Assembly (NCBI GenBank): GCA_035578155.1
Contig: JAPWDM010000005.1
Span: forward strand, 35,302,108 to 35,366,107
Reading direction: 5' to 3'
Source: Brachynemurus nebulosus
Lineage: Eukaryota > Arthropoda > Insecta > Neuroptera > Myrmeleontidae
DNA length: 64,000 nt
The first letter of the stretch is position 1; each line of letters begins with the position of its first letter. The translations under genes were made by a program, and so were the position numbers. Shown here one piece after another: positions 24,850 to 38,074 of the stretch. Under the pieces are notes generated by a model that worked only from the letters and a program-made list of their open reading frames with translations, was not told the DNA's origin and did no database searches.

Positions 24850-25130
24850 ATTAATTACGTACCTAAAAAAAGGAAAAAGAAAATAGATTTTGTACCTAGA
24901 AAAGAAGAGAAAAAGAATTAAGTACCTAAAAAGAAAAGTGAAAATATAGATTATGCACCTAAAAAAGAAGAGAAAATAAATTAGCTACCTTAATGAGAAA
25001 AGAGAAAATTAAGAGCCTAAAAAGGAAAAGAGAAAATTGACTGTGTACCTAAAAAAGAAGAGAAAATAAATTAAATGCCTAAAAAAGAAAAGAGAAAATA
25101 GATTAAGTACCTATAAAAGAGAGTAGGAGG
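24850..25130. repeat. Purine-rich minisatellite, about 40-bp units
   Basis: About seven to eight degenerate units of the form TACCTAAAAAAGAAGAGAAA followed by ATAGATTAAG. It starts right after the hammerhead-like motif on the plus strand. Confidence 0.7.
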
Positions 25131-25856
<726 letters not shown>

Positions 25857-26484
25857 GAAAAAATATATATATTGTTTTTTAAAAAATTAAAGATATCAAA
25901 ACTAATCCTTATTAATTTACCGAGTTGTAAGAAATTTACAAGTTAGGTAGAGGATTTTTAGCTTACATACACGCTTAGTTTAATTATTTAATATTTATTG
26001 ATTTCGTACCAAAAGTTTAAAAATTTATTTCCTGATAAAGTCATTATGCGAGTTAGCTCCGTGTCATAATGCAATGAGTTTTTTATGCCACGCTATGTGA
26101 TAATTATATTTTTAAAGTGAAAGAGTTTGATACCTCTTATAATTAACTAATAAAAAATGTAACAAAAATCACAACTGTTCAAACTACTTGAATTATTAAA
26201 CTGTGAATTAATTAACTATTTTGTTGCATGATTAGTTAGCTAGAATAAATTAGTACAGTGATATGTATAACTATTAAACTTGGGTAAACTGATATGACGT
26301 ATAAATATTATATCGTTATATATACTTATACATGTAGCTTGAACATGTTAAGATGGTTTTCATTTAACAATAACAAAGAGGAATATTCAAAAATTAAATT
26401 TACTAACGAATCACTAAAGATATTCGGAACTGTCGATTTTTAAATTTGGGTTTACTTATGGTTATTGATATCTTTCAATACAAG

Positions 26485-26597
26485 TGGTGATGTACTTTTC
26501 ATTAAAACTCTGTCTGCTAAAAGGGTAACGTCTCCCGTATTAACCCCAGTTCCATTATCCCCAGACGAAATTAAAGTACCGGTTTGGACTCATAAAG
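26485..26597 (+). CDS. Candidate single coding exon of an unrecognised gene
   Basis: This 113-bp block is open in one frame, clearly richer in G and C than its surroundings and bounded by splice-like sites. Upstream is a TCTTTCAATACAAG acceptor (AG at 26483-26484); downstream is AAAG/GTAAGA, a near-consensus donor (GT at 26598). The 37 complete codons read GDVLFIKTLSAKRVTSP, then VLTPVPLSPDEIKVPVWTHK, a proline-rich, hydrophilic sequence. Both splice phases leave one base outside a complete codon at each end. The frame closes with stops soon after the donor, as expected if an intron follows. No family was recognised and no partner exon was found in the window. If real, most of this window would be intron of a larger gene. 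Alternatively it is a chance open frame or an old retrocopy fragment. Confidence 0.35.
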
Positions 26598-26825
26598 GTA
26601 AGAATGGTTGATGAAATTAGAGGAATTAATTAATTAAAAGCCAACGAAAGTAGGCGCGTATACAGGGAATTAGAGGAGAAAATTAGGGGAAGGGTCTGAC
26701 CTCCTCCAAGCATTGAAGACGTCTACTAGAAATTGTGAAGTATTTTTCAAAATCTCTTTTAGCAAAATTTCTTAATATTAATCAATACTTCTCAGCGGAA
26801 ATATATAATATGTACTTAGTATATA

Positions 26826-27066
26826 ACCAGCGGAATGGGACTTTAGACTGATAAATCAAAGAATCGAATCCCATGGCTGGCTATGATCGTGAAGGTTTTC
26901 TGCAGTTTCCTTTCACAATTTCAGCTGAATATTTGCACAATTCCTTAAGAAGACGGCTGCAGGCGCATACTTACCAAATTATAATCTCCACATCACTTTT
27001 CTTGTCTTCCACCCACACCATAATTAAAATAAAATTTGCAGTTTGTAAAAGAATAAATAAAGTTTG
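26826..27066 (+). repeat. Possible old tRNA-derived SINE fragment
   Basis: It contains a B-box-like GAATCGAATCCCATGG followed by GGCTATGATCGTGAAGGTTT, TCTGCAGTTTCCTTTCACA and AAGAAGACGGCTGCAGG. This word order resembles a repeat I associate with many insect genomes, but that is from memory and no database was checked. The frame at 26873-27067 that overlaps it is probably not a gene. Confidence 0.3.
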
Positions 27067-27764
27067 AAAAAATAATGAATGAATGATGTGGATGGAGTCT
27101 GTTGTACTGTTGTATTCTAATGTCTTAAGAACGGACGATTACTATCCATCTTAAAATGATTTAACTAGATATAAATAATCGAAATGTCTAATAAATAATA
27201 TGATTGATTATTATAAATTCGAACTTGAATTATTATTAACTTTATGTTGAACTAACTAACAATAATTAGTATTAACTTGTATCTCTAGAATTATCCAATC
27301 AATTTACTTATTCTTCGCATACATTTAGACACATGTTGTTGAACTAACTTGACACTTATATCCGTAATATCCTTAAACAGACTAACAGATGTAAATGATT
27401 ATGGAATATGGCATAGCCAAATTATATATTTTAGACATGTTTAATATATAATATTGTATTGTGATATCCGGATCGAAGATATTCATTAAAAATTTTGCAC
27501 ATAATACACATATTATAACACATTGTTTTAACATGTTGTTGCAACATGTAATTTGTTTTTTACAGCACACAAACAAACATATATACATTTGCCTATTTCT
27601 TTTGACAATACGGTTAATTTAAATGCAAAGTATACAGGGAAGAGACAGTTGTGTGATATGCATATTTTATTAATATTTGTTAAAATATTAATATGTGTCA
27701 ATATAAAATGACAATAAATAAAAAGTATCATAATTCGTGCCATTGAAGTTTAATCTGTTTCTTA
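27067..27764. other. Intergenic DNA, nothing recognisable
   Basis: AT-rich; minus-strand frames at 27382-27743 show no motif. Confidence 0.4.
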
Positions 27765-27768
27765 TTAA

Positions 27769-28104
27769 CACTATGAGCCACGAGCACTTTCATAGTAAAT
27801 TTCCCCGGAAGCCGGCAATATTTAAAAAAAAAAAAAAACTATATAAAAAAAATACATAAAATAAAATGATTCAAACACTGCATAAATTCAACACGGTTCA
27901 ACATGTATGCGTAAAACTGTAAACATACGTACGTGATACGTACATACTACATATACACTGACATTCAAATCAATTTTATTTGAAAATGTAAATTATATTT
28001 TTTATGTATTTTTTGGTTATCTTAAAATTTTCTACACATAGAAACCAAAAGAGTAGTGTGTGTTGGTATGTGTTTGTGTGAGTAGGAACACATCCGTGTG
28101 ATGA
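27769..28104 (+). mobile_element. TTAA MITE family, copy C, truncated on the right
   Basis: It starts at TTAA (27765-27768) with ACACTATGAGCCACGAGCAC, closely matching copy A through CATCCGTGTGATG, where the similarity stops. The right TIR is missing. Confidence 0.75.
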
Positions 28105-29954
28105 ATGAAAATTTTGGAAATTTTTTTCAGAAAACTATACTTACGTAAAAATGGTACGACAGTAATTACTATAAAGAGAGCATTTCAACGTTTAAAGTGT
28201 CTAATTTTTGAAGAAAATTTTTTTTTACAACATAAACCTTCTTTTATTTAAATTGAATTTTTGCGATTCTGGGATATTTTGCAATATAGGGAGTAAAGTG
28301 TCACTTTAGTCCCAAGGAACTAATAATTCTTTTGCTCCCGGTTTTAAGCCAATTAACAAACACAGTTTATAGAGCATCACCAACCAGCAAAGCGAAATTT
28401 AACTTATTACACAAATTCAAACTTGTAGATAAACCCAAAAAGAGTTATATTGTATTGTTCAATTTGGTCGATTTATCTCAGGTGTGCTTGATGTAAAATT
28501 ATAAAATTAATTGCTACTTAAGTAATTTTCTTCATAATTTTTATAATTTTAAATTATCCGGAATTGCAAAAATTAACATATACACAACGAAACTAACTGT
28601 GTTTTTTTTTTTATTACTCGTGTGAATCGTTGCCTTTGGGCTTTTACAGGCTCTCTGGTAACAAACTTCTCATTCAGGATTAAAAGTTACACTTTAAATT
28701 TGATTTACAATATATAATTTTTTTTTTTGAAAGTGTCGCACGAAGTGCAGTAAATATTTGAGAATGAAGTGTATGCTACACTTTTTTTGGAGCGTAGGTA
28801 CTTTAGATTTAATTTCTTTATTTAAAATCTTTGTGCGATCATTACTTTAGAGGTTAGCTGTAATTAAACAAAAAACGGTAAATTTAACCCTTGATATTTC
28901 CGAAAGTAACGACGCTATAACAAATAGAGTAGGGTTCTAGAAAGTCCAAGCTTTTTCTATCCTCTTTAAAGTAAGAATATTGCAGCTTTAACTGTGTCCA
29001 ATTTGTTCATGCGTACGAATGTACCGGCTAACGGCTGGAAAAGCGTTTCGTTCATAAGTATTAAGAAAAGTGAAACATAATTTCATCTGATAGAACAGTT
29101 TTTTTCCAAAAAGCTGCATTAAAATTTGATTTCTTGAAAAATTAACCAGAATACTTTTATCAGTTTTATCGTTTAAATTATACGGCAACAAAAAATTACA
29201 TTCTCTTTTAGAATACATATGAATTTTTCAGCCAATGCACAATACATTTATCAGTTTTATCGCTTCAATACAACAAAAAAGAAATTGCATTCTGTTTTAG
29301 AGTACGTTTGAATTTTAGAACTAAAGCACATTCGACACACACACACATCAATCAAACAGATTTTGTCATTGTTAAATCGGAAATTTTATTACATTTATCG
29401 AGTAATTGAGAGATAAATGTTGCATTTTTATTATCGTCATCACTAATTTGTTATTATCAAAAAATTTAAATTTTTATAACTTGTAAGATCATAAAAATTT
29501 TTAACAGTCAACCACTCACTACACCGTCAGCAGCGGAGAATCATACAACTAGATACTGAAAATATGTATGAAAAATATCTTTCATTCACATGTTTCCTCG
29601 TAACTTTATAATCAGATTTCGTGTTTTATAGCCATAGTAAAATATTTTTATATTAAATGGAAGAATCACTTTTTTATGTTATTAAGGTTATTAATCATAT
29701 CATAGTGACTGGCCCGTAGTAGGGCACTAGCTCAAGATTTGTAAAAAAATTTTATTATTGCCATACGTCCTACTTGTAACTCTAATGATTTATTTATGTG
29801 AAGCAATAAATTTTCGTAAATTCGAAAGTTACCATTCCAAGATATAGGCTGACGGTCAGAACGAATACCACTTGAATTACAGTAAGAGTGAAATAACTAC
29901 GATAGTCTCTTATGAAATTTAACCTCTTCACTCTCAATTTTTATTGAAAGAAGA
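28105..29954. other. Intergenic DNA, no supported gene
   Basis: AT-rich. Two short passages at 29150-29330 repeat the words TTTATCAGTTTTATCG and TTTTAGARTACRT, a small local duplication. The open frame at 28988-29218 (minus) overlaps that and is not credible. Confidence 0.4.
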
Positions 29955-30175
29955 AAATACCCCTGTCGCAACATCTGCATAACGTGTCATAATGTGTATA
30001 ACATCGGCATAATGTGAATTTCCCAAGATTGGATACTAGAAGATCTCATATAACAACCTGTATCCATTTAGATTAGCTCTCTTCCAGTCAAAAAAATTAT
30101 CAAAATCGGTTGAGTAATTAACTTTTGGCGTTTTTGAATCCCTAAGAGCTTGGCGGATCTCATATAGTATAGTTA
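29955..30175 (-). repeat. 119-bp-unit repeat family, minus-strand fragment
   Basis: On the plus strand it starts AATACCCCTGTCGCAACATC, then TGCATAACGTG, the reverse of the family tail, followed by about one and a half inverted units (TCAAAATCGGTTGAGTAATT). It abuts the TIR element that follows. Confidence 0.6.
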
Positions 30176-30178
30176 TAG

Positions 30179-31000
30179 TATAGGGGGAAGACTTAATGAA
30201 TGGGACATATTTTCAAAAAATCGTCTTAACTTCAAAACCGAGTAATCAAATATTTTAATTTTTGCGGCATAAGATACTTCAAACATTACTTTATATTTTA
30301 AACTGAAAAAATTTTTATTCTTTTTAAATAATAGTAAATTTCTTTGTTTGAAAAAAATTAGATTTTTGTCCCATTCAGTAATTCCATTCTCATTGAATGG
30401 GACAAGAAGAATATTGAATGGGACATATGTAATACAATGCAAAATTCATGCGGTTTATACAGGTTAGGAAAAATATGGAAATGGTCAAAAATCTCAGTGG
30501 GAAAGCATTTTTGGAATAAATGATGAGGACAAAAGCCTCAGCATTTTTCACGGCGCATTCGATGGTGATCCTGACTTTGTGGTCAAGATCAAAATTCAGG
30601 GTCATATTCATAATGTCCCATTCAATATTCCTTGTCAAGTAACAAGTTAAAGCCAAGAAATAAAAAGTACATAACCTCACTGCGCAAGCAGTACTTATTT
30701 AATGATAATCTATACTAAGCGGTTTAATAATCAACTAATACAATTAATTTAAGCATAATAGTTATCGTAGAATATTTAGTAATTTATAAAAAAATAAAAT
30801 TACTTTTTCTGTTTAAAATTGTATTTCCTAATTTTTGTTGAAACAAACGGAAAATCGTTAACACATATATCGCACATAAAAATAGTTATATAAAAGACAC
30901 CTAATGACTGTAAAACAAATTTCCACTAACGGCTCCTGGTTAGCTAAAACTCATTTGTCCCATTCAATAATCGTCCCATTCACTAAGTCTCTCCCCTATA
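30179..31000. mobile_element. 0.8-kb TIR element rich in TGAATGGGACA words
   Basis: The ends TATAGGGGGAAGACTTAATG and, inverted, TATAGGGGAGAGACTTAGTG form TIRs of about 28 bp. TTGAATGGGACA and its inverse recur inside at about 30393, 30414, 30616 and 30957, forming subterminal repeats. Two overlapping minus-strand frames (30173-30442, 30390-30680) have no recognised domain. Confidence 0.6.
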
Positions 31001-31492
31001 TCCATTTAAAATAGTTTAGCTCTCTGACAGTGAATAATTTTTCAAAATTAATGATGACGCGTTCTTGAAAAGTTTAGTTAAATTTTATTTTCAACTGAAA
31101 TACTTACTATGTAGCAAGAATTTCAAAAATCAATTCGAGTGAGTCCAGAATTAAATTTAAATAGTTGATGGAACACAACTATGCGCATGCTTATTGAAAC
31201 GATAATTAATTCGAGTGTTTGTTGGAACATACCCATTAGGTTATTATGATCAAACACATATTTTTTTGGCTACTATGCCGTGTAACGATATCTAATTAAG
31301 TTTAAACTTTCTAAACCTTTATGTACCGTAAAATGGGCTGTGTAGGAGTTATGGGATGAATCGGTGGAAAAAATAAAGAACAAACTACCGCAAGGTTCCC
31401 AAATTGTGCGTCGTGGTTCAGAAGCGCCACGGCTGCCTTGTTAAAAAAGGGAAAATACGGATAATAGTATTTATAGCATCCTGGCAAAAGTA

Positions 31493-31713
31493 TTGGGTTG
31501 TCCCACAAGTCCTTGCCTGTCAAAACAAATTTAATACTTAATATCGTACTAATTAATGCGTTGCGTGCGCGCCTATTTATATACCCTCACCATAAAATAT
31601 ACTCGTCCTTACTAGCAGGATCTAGAATTTCCTCTGGTGAACTTCAGCTTCGATTCAAATACGATAAAATTCTAGAAAAAATAAAACGGCCAAAAACTTA
31701 TGAGACAACCCGA
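31493..31713. mobile_element. 221-bp mariner-type MITE
   Basis: TA at 31491-31492 and 31714-31715 flanks TIRs TTGGGTTGTCCCACAAGTCC and, inverted, TCGGGTTGTCTCATAAGTTT. The terminal GGGTTG.C..A.AAGT pattern and the TA duplication point to mariner. No transposase is present. Confidence 0.7.
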
Positions 31714-31715
31714 TA

Positions 31716-33550
31716 AAAAAATAAAATGGCTGTGAAATGGTTTTCTTGGCTGTTGACTTATATTTTGGGCAGAAAAAGTCTAGTTTTCGTGACCAAAGGA
31801 CACCACCGGAAACAATTTGTATATTAAGGAAGCAGCGAATGTAAAAACTTTTGAAACCCCTGTACTACCAAAATTAAAATTAGTTGATTCTACATGTAAG
31901 AATGTGTATAAAAATCGAATATAAAGATCAAAAATAATCCAATTTATTCCATTTTATGGTATACAATTTATTATTAAAATTTTATCCACAATTATACATT
32001 ATGTACCGATTTACTTAATGTTAATCTCAAATATTATTTATTCACACATAATATTCATTTGTATACTCGAAATAAATAACAGAATAGAGGAAGAACTGGA
32101 GCAAACTCATAAGCATAACTAACACAACTATATTCAATGAAATATTTCCATATTCAAAGCCATTTATGCTAACCATTCTCTATGTATAATAAGAAGCAAT
32201 ATGCGTCTAGCTTTATTACAATTACACCGTTCTCTTAAAATAAGCAAATCTAAAATAAGGAAATATTGTAAACAAACACACACACATTCAAACATGTTTA
32301 TATTAAAAAGTAATAAAAATATTGTCAAAAAAATAAAAAATAATAGTATAAATGTTGTGACAAATAATAAAGTGTCCATGAACTTTTTAATCATTTATTC
32401 AGAAAAATTAAAAATTTTGCAATTTGTACATTTACTTATGAGTTTGAAATGAAATGTTTAAAACGTCCAAAACCCTACAATTGTCTATAATTCTATATAA
32501 TATAATTATGCATAATATATAAACATATCCATGATTTGATTATTTATTAGTATCAGGTACTAGGCATACATGCATATAATGCTTGTGAATGTGTTGTTGG
32601 GACCGTTGGGACATTATGAAGTGGTGATAAATTAAAATTTAATAGCTTCTTTGACATTCACTCCACAATATGTATCTGTACGTATTTACTTTTTGTTCTG
32701 TACTTAAACATTAGCAAAGATTATTCTGAAAATGGTCTCATTCGGAACATACAAACGTATTTTCTTATTAATAATAAAATAATAATTGTTATCAATTTAT
32801 TATATGTATTTATTGTGTACAGTTGTTATTTTAAATAGAAAAAGTTAATTACTTAATGTATGTAGTTATGTACTTATTTTATATAACTAAATAAACTGTA
32901 TTTTTAATATGACAGGGGTTATTAAGAAAAGAAAACATTTAACGTGAGAAAATAAACTAGAAATATTTGTGGAACTGGGCATCGCAGCATGTCTTAGCTT
33001 TTGGTTATGGTATATCAGTGACCTAGTAAATATATGTATATGCATATACATAGATATTTAGTTCATCCTGTATGTTACGCTTAAAATAGGGAAAGTGACT
33101 TGTTTACTATTCCCTATTTTGAGCGGAATCTGTATTTGTATATGTAAATACATAAAATGAACAAGCAAGTGCCAGATATGTATATATAAATGCATGCTGA
33201 CCTTATATGTACATGCTTTGTATATATACTTTGTGGTTTGTACTATTTATTCTATAATACATTTCGTATATACACATGTAAGTACTCGTATTGTATAATT
33301 TAACATATAAATAAAAAACATTCCACAGTTAATTATAAAACTGAGCAGAAAAACCTTAATCCGTTAAACCTTAATTATTAACTTTCGTAAATATGCCCCG
33401 TTACTTTTATGTATACCCCACTAATCACACCATGCCCATTCACTATTGCAGCGTCGAAAGAGCAACTAAAGGCCTAAGTGCAACAGGTCTCTGAAAAACA
33501 AGAGTGATTTCAGGATTTTTATTTTTATTATAATGGATAAATCTTCTCAC
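31716..33550. other. Intergenic DNA, nothing recognisable
   Basis: No supported gene or element. Overlapping frames on opposite strands at 32164-32452 lack motifs. Confidence 0.4.
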
Positions 33551-34063
33551 TTAAGGGGAGGTTTACTTGAGAGTTGTTAAAAAAAAATTGATTTTTTTTT
33601 TTGCAGAAAATGGTAGCTAAATATATGTGTAGAATAAATGTTCCCAAAGTGATTTTGCTGAAAGTAATTTAAGGGAAGGTTTACTTGAGATTTGATAAAA
33701 AAAAATAGATTTTTTTTGTTGCCGAAGTTGATAGCAAATTATGTGTAGAATATGTTCCCAAAGTGATTTTACTGAAAATAATTTAAAACAAGATTCTTGC
33801 ACATTAACCGAATCCAGCTTTCTATAAAAAAAATTCAAAAAACGTAGTTCACGCAATAATGAGTATTAAATATACAATTTTGAAAATACGTTTCTTTATA
33901 TATATTTTATAATATCTCGGAACTACATTTTTGGAACTGGCGGACACGATAACTCAAAAACTATTCGATGGATCCTTTTTTTAAATTTTTTATTTTAAAG
34001 ATAATTGAATTCTTCGGCACCTCTATCTAAGTTCGATACCTCAATATTTTTTAGCGAATTTCG

Positions 34064-34150
34064 AAAACTCGAAATTCAGCTATTACAGTAGGTGTCATGA
34101 CGCGACTTGAGCCCGGGACTATGGCAGAAATATGTTTTGAGGTCCCTAGA
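34064..34150 (+). repeat. Module shared with the 53.3-kb foldback element
   Basis: The phrases GAAATTCAGCTATTACAG, GGTGTCATGA, CCGGGACTATGGCAGAAATA and TGTTTTGAGGTCC match 53849-53921 in the same orientation. Confidence 0.6.
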
Positions 34151-34173
34151 ATACGAAAATAATATTCACTAAA

Positions 34174-34175
<2 letters not shown>

Positions 34176-34235
<60 letters not shown>

Positions 34236-34236
34236 C

Positions 34237-34326
<90 letters not shown>
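34176..34326. repeat. TA microsatellite, interrupted
   Basis: About 75 TA copies with TTTA or TCTA interruptions near 34221-34254. Confidence 0.95.
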
Positions 34327-34329
<3 letters not shown>

Positions 34330-34534
34330 CTTTTCAGATAAAATTGATCATGAGTTTTCGTTAAAAAATTAAATAATTCTTATATTTGAAACAAATCGAT
34401 CTTCTGTTCTTTTCTAAAAATAAACTGCAAATTTAAAATTTACATAAATGCAATAATAAAAGAGATAAAGCCAAGAAAACGGAAATTATTTAAATTCAAA
34501 GTTACGAAGCATGGTTAAATTTAACTGAAATGAA

Positions 34535-34537
<3 letters not shown>

Positions 34538-34601
<64 letters not shown>
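34538..34601. repeat. TA microsatellite
   Basis: About 32 TA copies, inside the TTAA composite. Confidence 0.95.
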
Positions 34602-34604
<3 letters not shown>

Positions 34605-35194
34605 GTGTCCCTACGATAACTCTCGAACGAAACGTCTAATGCTTATGAAATTTTGTGTGCGGACTGGATTCTGAATTGGCTCAGCTAAGTTCGTTAGCCA
34701 GACACGTCGGATGCCCAGAAGTAGGTTTTCTGGCCATTTTTTATCATTCGATCCTATCATAAGACAGTTCGATTTTTACATCGTTGAAAAGGAAAAAAAA
34801 AATTATGAAGAAAATGTTCTTATAATTTTCTTTCTATGTTAAGTAGTTTTCGAGAAAATCGTAATTTTCACTTTTGCCTTATTTTGTTCTCTTTGTCATT
34901 GTAATAAGTAATTTACATTTCTATCTCAGTTGCTTATAACATATAGAAAAACTTCATTTTTTTTTTACGTAAAACAAACGGTAGTTATTCAAAATCTATG
35001 TATTATAAATACCATATCTCTGTCTCATTTTTTTAAATTAAAATTAACCAGATATTTTAAGCATGTGTAATGAAGATTTTTTTAATTTTTTTATTGAATT
35101 TTAAATGAACAAGATAATGAAGGTAATGTCATGATATAATATTATTAAATATTATAGAAAGATAACATAATATTAATGTTTATATGCCAGGAAA

Positions 35195-36490
35195 AAAATT
35201 TTAAAGAACTAGATCGATTTTGAAAATTTTTTCACTGTCAAAGATCTAAGCTATTTTAGATATTTTAGACAGATATAGATAACATAATGTAAGGTCCGCC
35301 AGGGTCCATGGGACCCAAAAGTGTGAAAAATAAACTAACCGACCGATTTGAAAATTTTTTCACTGTTAGAGAGCTAAACTATTTTAGAAAGATATAGATT
35401 ACCTTATGCAAGGTCCGCTAAGGTCCATTGGATCTAGAAGTGTCAAAAATAAAATAAGCGACCGATTTTGAAAATTTTTTCACTGTCAAAGAGCTAAGCT
35501 ATTTTAGATAATTATAGAATACGTAATGTAAGGTCCGTCAAGGTCCATGGGACCCAAAAATGTCAACAATAAACTAACCGACCGATTTTGAAAATTTTTT
35601 CTCTGTTAGAGAGCTAAACTATTTTAGATAGATATAGATTACCTTATGTAAGGTCCGCTAGGGTCCATTGGATCTAAAAGTGTCAAAAATACAATAACCG
35701 ACTGATTTTGAAAATTTTTTCACTATTACAGAGGTAAACTATTTTAGATGGATTTAGCTTATATGTTGTAGGAGGTCGGTCAGAGTCCTGGGATCTTTTA
35801 AGCGCCAAGAATAAACTAACCGACCGATTTTGAAAATTTTTTCGCTGTTAGAGAGCTAAACTATTTTAGATAGTTATAGATTACGTTATGTAAGTCCCGT
35901 CAAAGTCCATGGGACCCAGAAGTGTCAAAAATAAAATAACTGACCGATTTTGAAAATTTTTTCACTATTGCAGAGGTAAACGATTTTAGATAAGTACAGT
36001 ATGTTATCTGAGATCCACAACTGTTCTGCGGATGCAAATGCGGCATAGAAAACTACACAACGGGTTTTAAAAATAGTTTTACTGTTAGAAAGATAAAATA
36101 TCCTATATTATATAGGATAGAAATAAGCTACCGAACCGATTCTCAATATTTTCTCATTGCTAGAGAATTAACTTATTTTAGGTGGATAGCACTATGCTGT
36201 ACAAAGTCCGTTCAGGGTCTTGGGTCCCAAATATACCAAAAATAAATTACCTAGCCGATTTTGAAAATTCTTTTACTCTTAGAAAGCTAAACTAGTTTAG
36301 ATGGGTATATGCGCCAAGCACCTTATGCGAAAAAGCGCCAAAAATTAACTACTCAACTGATTTTGAAAATCTTTTCACTCTTAGAAAGCTGAATTATTTT
36401 AAATGGATACAGGTCTTAGATGAGATCCGCCAGTGCCCAATATTTCGAAATTCGCTATGTTATGCAGATGCTGAGACAGGGGTATTTTAT
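35195..36490 (+). repeat. Tandem array of about 119-bp units (about 11 copies)
   Basis: The GACCGATTTTGAAAATTTTT..CACTGTTAGAGAGCTAAACTATTTTAGA core recurs at about 35210, 35341, 35460, 35579, 35698, 35819, 35940, 36058, 36136, 36257 and 36358. Middle units are the most alike and outer ones more degenerate. Linker words AAGGTCCGC..GGTCCATGGGAC and GTGTCAAAAATAAA repeat in register. It ends TGTTATGCAGATGCTGAGAC, the family tail. Confidence 0.9.
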
Positions 36491-36879
36491 TTTTAAGTTT
36501 ACTTTAAAGAGCGAAAAATAAGATAAAAATCGTAATCAGGAGTTCAAACATCCGCCATTTTTTTTCTTTCAGCAATTTATTGATATTATAGGTAGAGGTG
36601 CCGGTACTCTTCACATATTGTATAAACCTTTTTTGTTTTTGGATTTCGGTGGTTTATTACCGGCGCTAGGATGTTCGCCAACAAGGCATTGGATTTTCGG
36701 ATCGTCACAGTGCAGTATCTATAAAATGGACACTTTTTTATATTTTTATGTAGTTTAATACTTAAATAATATGTGCAAAAAATTTGAAATTCATATTTAC
36801 TTCCGTTCTTGAGAAAAAAAATTCTAAAAAAATACATAATTTTTAAGAATTCTCGAGTAAACCTCCCCTTAAACCTTAC

Positions 36880-37078
36880 TACTTTTGGTACAGTACTGTT
36901 GTGATTTTACTACTTTTAGTACAGAACTCCTGCGATCTTACTACTATTAGTACAGAGCTGCTGTGATTTTACTACTATTAGTATAGAACTGCTGCGACTT
37001 TACTATTTTTAGTACAGAACTGCTGTGATTTTACTACTTTTAGTATAGAACTGCTGTGACCTTTGTTTTTGGTATAGA
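36880..37078. repeat. Minisatellite, about 31-bp units, six copies
   Basis: Units of the form TTTTACTACTTTTAGTACAG followed by AACTGCTGTGA run head to tail directly after the right end of the TTAA composite. Confidence 0.85.
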
Positions 37079-37450
37079 AATTTGATGGATAAAATTACTG
37101 AACAGGTAAATCAATATTAACTAACGGTAAGTTTAAAGTAATATTCATTCATCTTCAATCTTGAAAAAGATCAGATACAATGGTAACAGTTTAATTACTA
37201 ACGTTTTCAGAACAGTAATAAAATTTGGATATAGTTCAAATGATCCGCACAAAATACTTATTGTAACACATATTTCTAAAACTGTGATTTTGAAACGTAA
37301 AATTTGACGACAAATTTTGATTTCATTAAATAAATCAATATCGTCTTTTAAAGATCACATTTAAGTTTTTTAATTTGATTAAATCAGTCAGCAGCGCGGG
37401 GCCTTCAGAAATGCACCGTTTGCACCTAATTTAGTGGAATTTTTTACACA

Positions 37451-37766
37451 GGTGGCGTTCGAGGGAGAATTTTGTTAGCCTAACGTTACCTAACGAAGCT
37501 TGCACCGTTACAAACCAGAGGGCTCTGATTCAAAAAATTAATGCACGTTAAATATTTTTTTATGATCTTTCACAGTATAAATACTTAACTTCTGAAGTAC
37601 AGCCACATTTAAAAATTATGGAATAAAAACAATCAGTCACCATGTTAGAAACTGTTGTTTTAATACATAGTGTATGTTAATTTTTTGAATGCGAGCCCTC
37701 TGGTTTGTAACGGTGAAGGCTCCGTTAGCTAACGTTAGGCTAACAAACTTTCTTCCGAACGCCATC
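37451..37766. mobile_element. MITE with about 80-100-bp TIRs
   Basis: The left arm GGTGGCGTTCGAGGGAGAAT..GTTAGCCTAACGTTACCTAA..CCGTTACAAACCAGAGGGCTC is mirrored on the right (GAGCCCTCTGGTTTGTAACG..CTAACGTTAGGCTAAC..GAACGCCATC). About 130 bp of AT-rich centre separates the arms. No target duplication was identified. Confidence 0.75.
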
Positions 37767-37910
37767 ATTATTAGGCGTAGCTGCTGTATTTCAAGATACT
37801 TGAGATTAGCTTGACACGGCAGTCTTGATATTTACAACTGCAGCTTAAGTCTAACTCTCTGTCGTAATTTTTAAAAAGTTCATGACAAATAAATCATTAT
37901 TATTATAATT

Positions 37911-38072
37911 GAAGTGTGACGTCATTAAACAAACGTAACAAATGAAGCAAAATTAGACAAACCTACATTCTTATCTCTTTTTCTTTTTATGATTTTTATA
38001 TTAGAGTATTTATAGCAACTGACGGTTGTACGTCTAATTTTGGTTCATTTGTTAGTGACGCCATGCCACTTT
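37911..38072. mobile_element. MITE of the 12936 family, copy 2
   Basis: The ends GTGACGTCATT and, inverted, GGCGTCACTAACAAATGAAC bracket about 160 bp. AGCAAAATTAGAC and its inverse GTCTAATTTTGGTTC occur near either end, as in the 12936 copy. Confidence 0.6.
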
Positions 38073-38074
38073 TA

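Larger units (their letters stand above)
33551..36872. mobile_element. 3.3-kb TTAA-bounded composite element
   Basis: Left end TTAAGGGGAGGTTTACTTG and right end, inverted, TTAAGGGGAGGTTTACTCGA, so the ends are a near-identical inverted pair with TTAA at both borders. The first 235 bp is a direct duplication of the left end (a second AAGGGAAGGTTTACTTGAGA near 33671). Inside lie a module shared with the 53.3-kb element (34064-34150), two TA microsatellites and the 119-bp array. No transposase was found. Confidence 0.6.

Noticed and set aside
30173..30680. Two overlapping minus-strand frames of about 90 residues
   Set aside because: They lie wholly within a TIR element, have no domain, and reuse the TGAATGGGACA repeat in translation.
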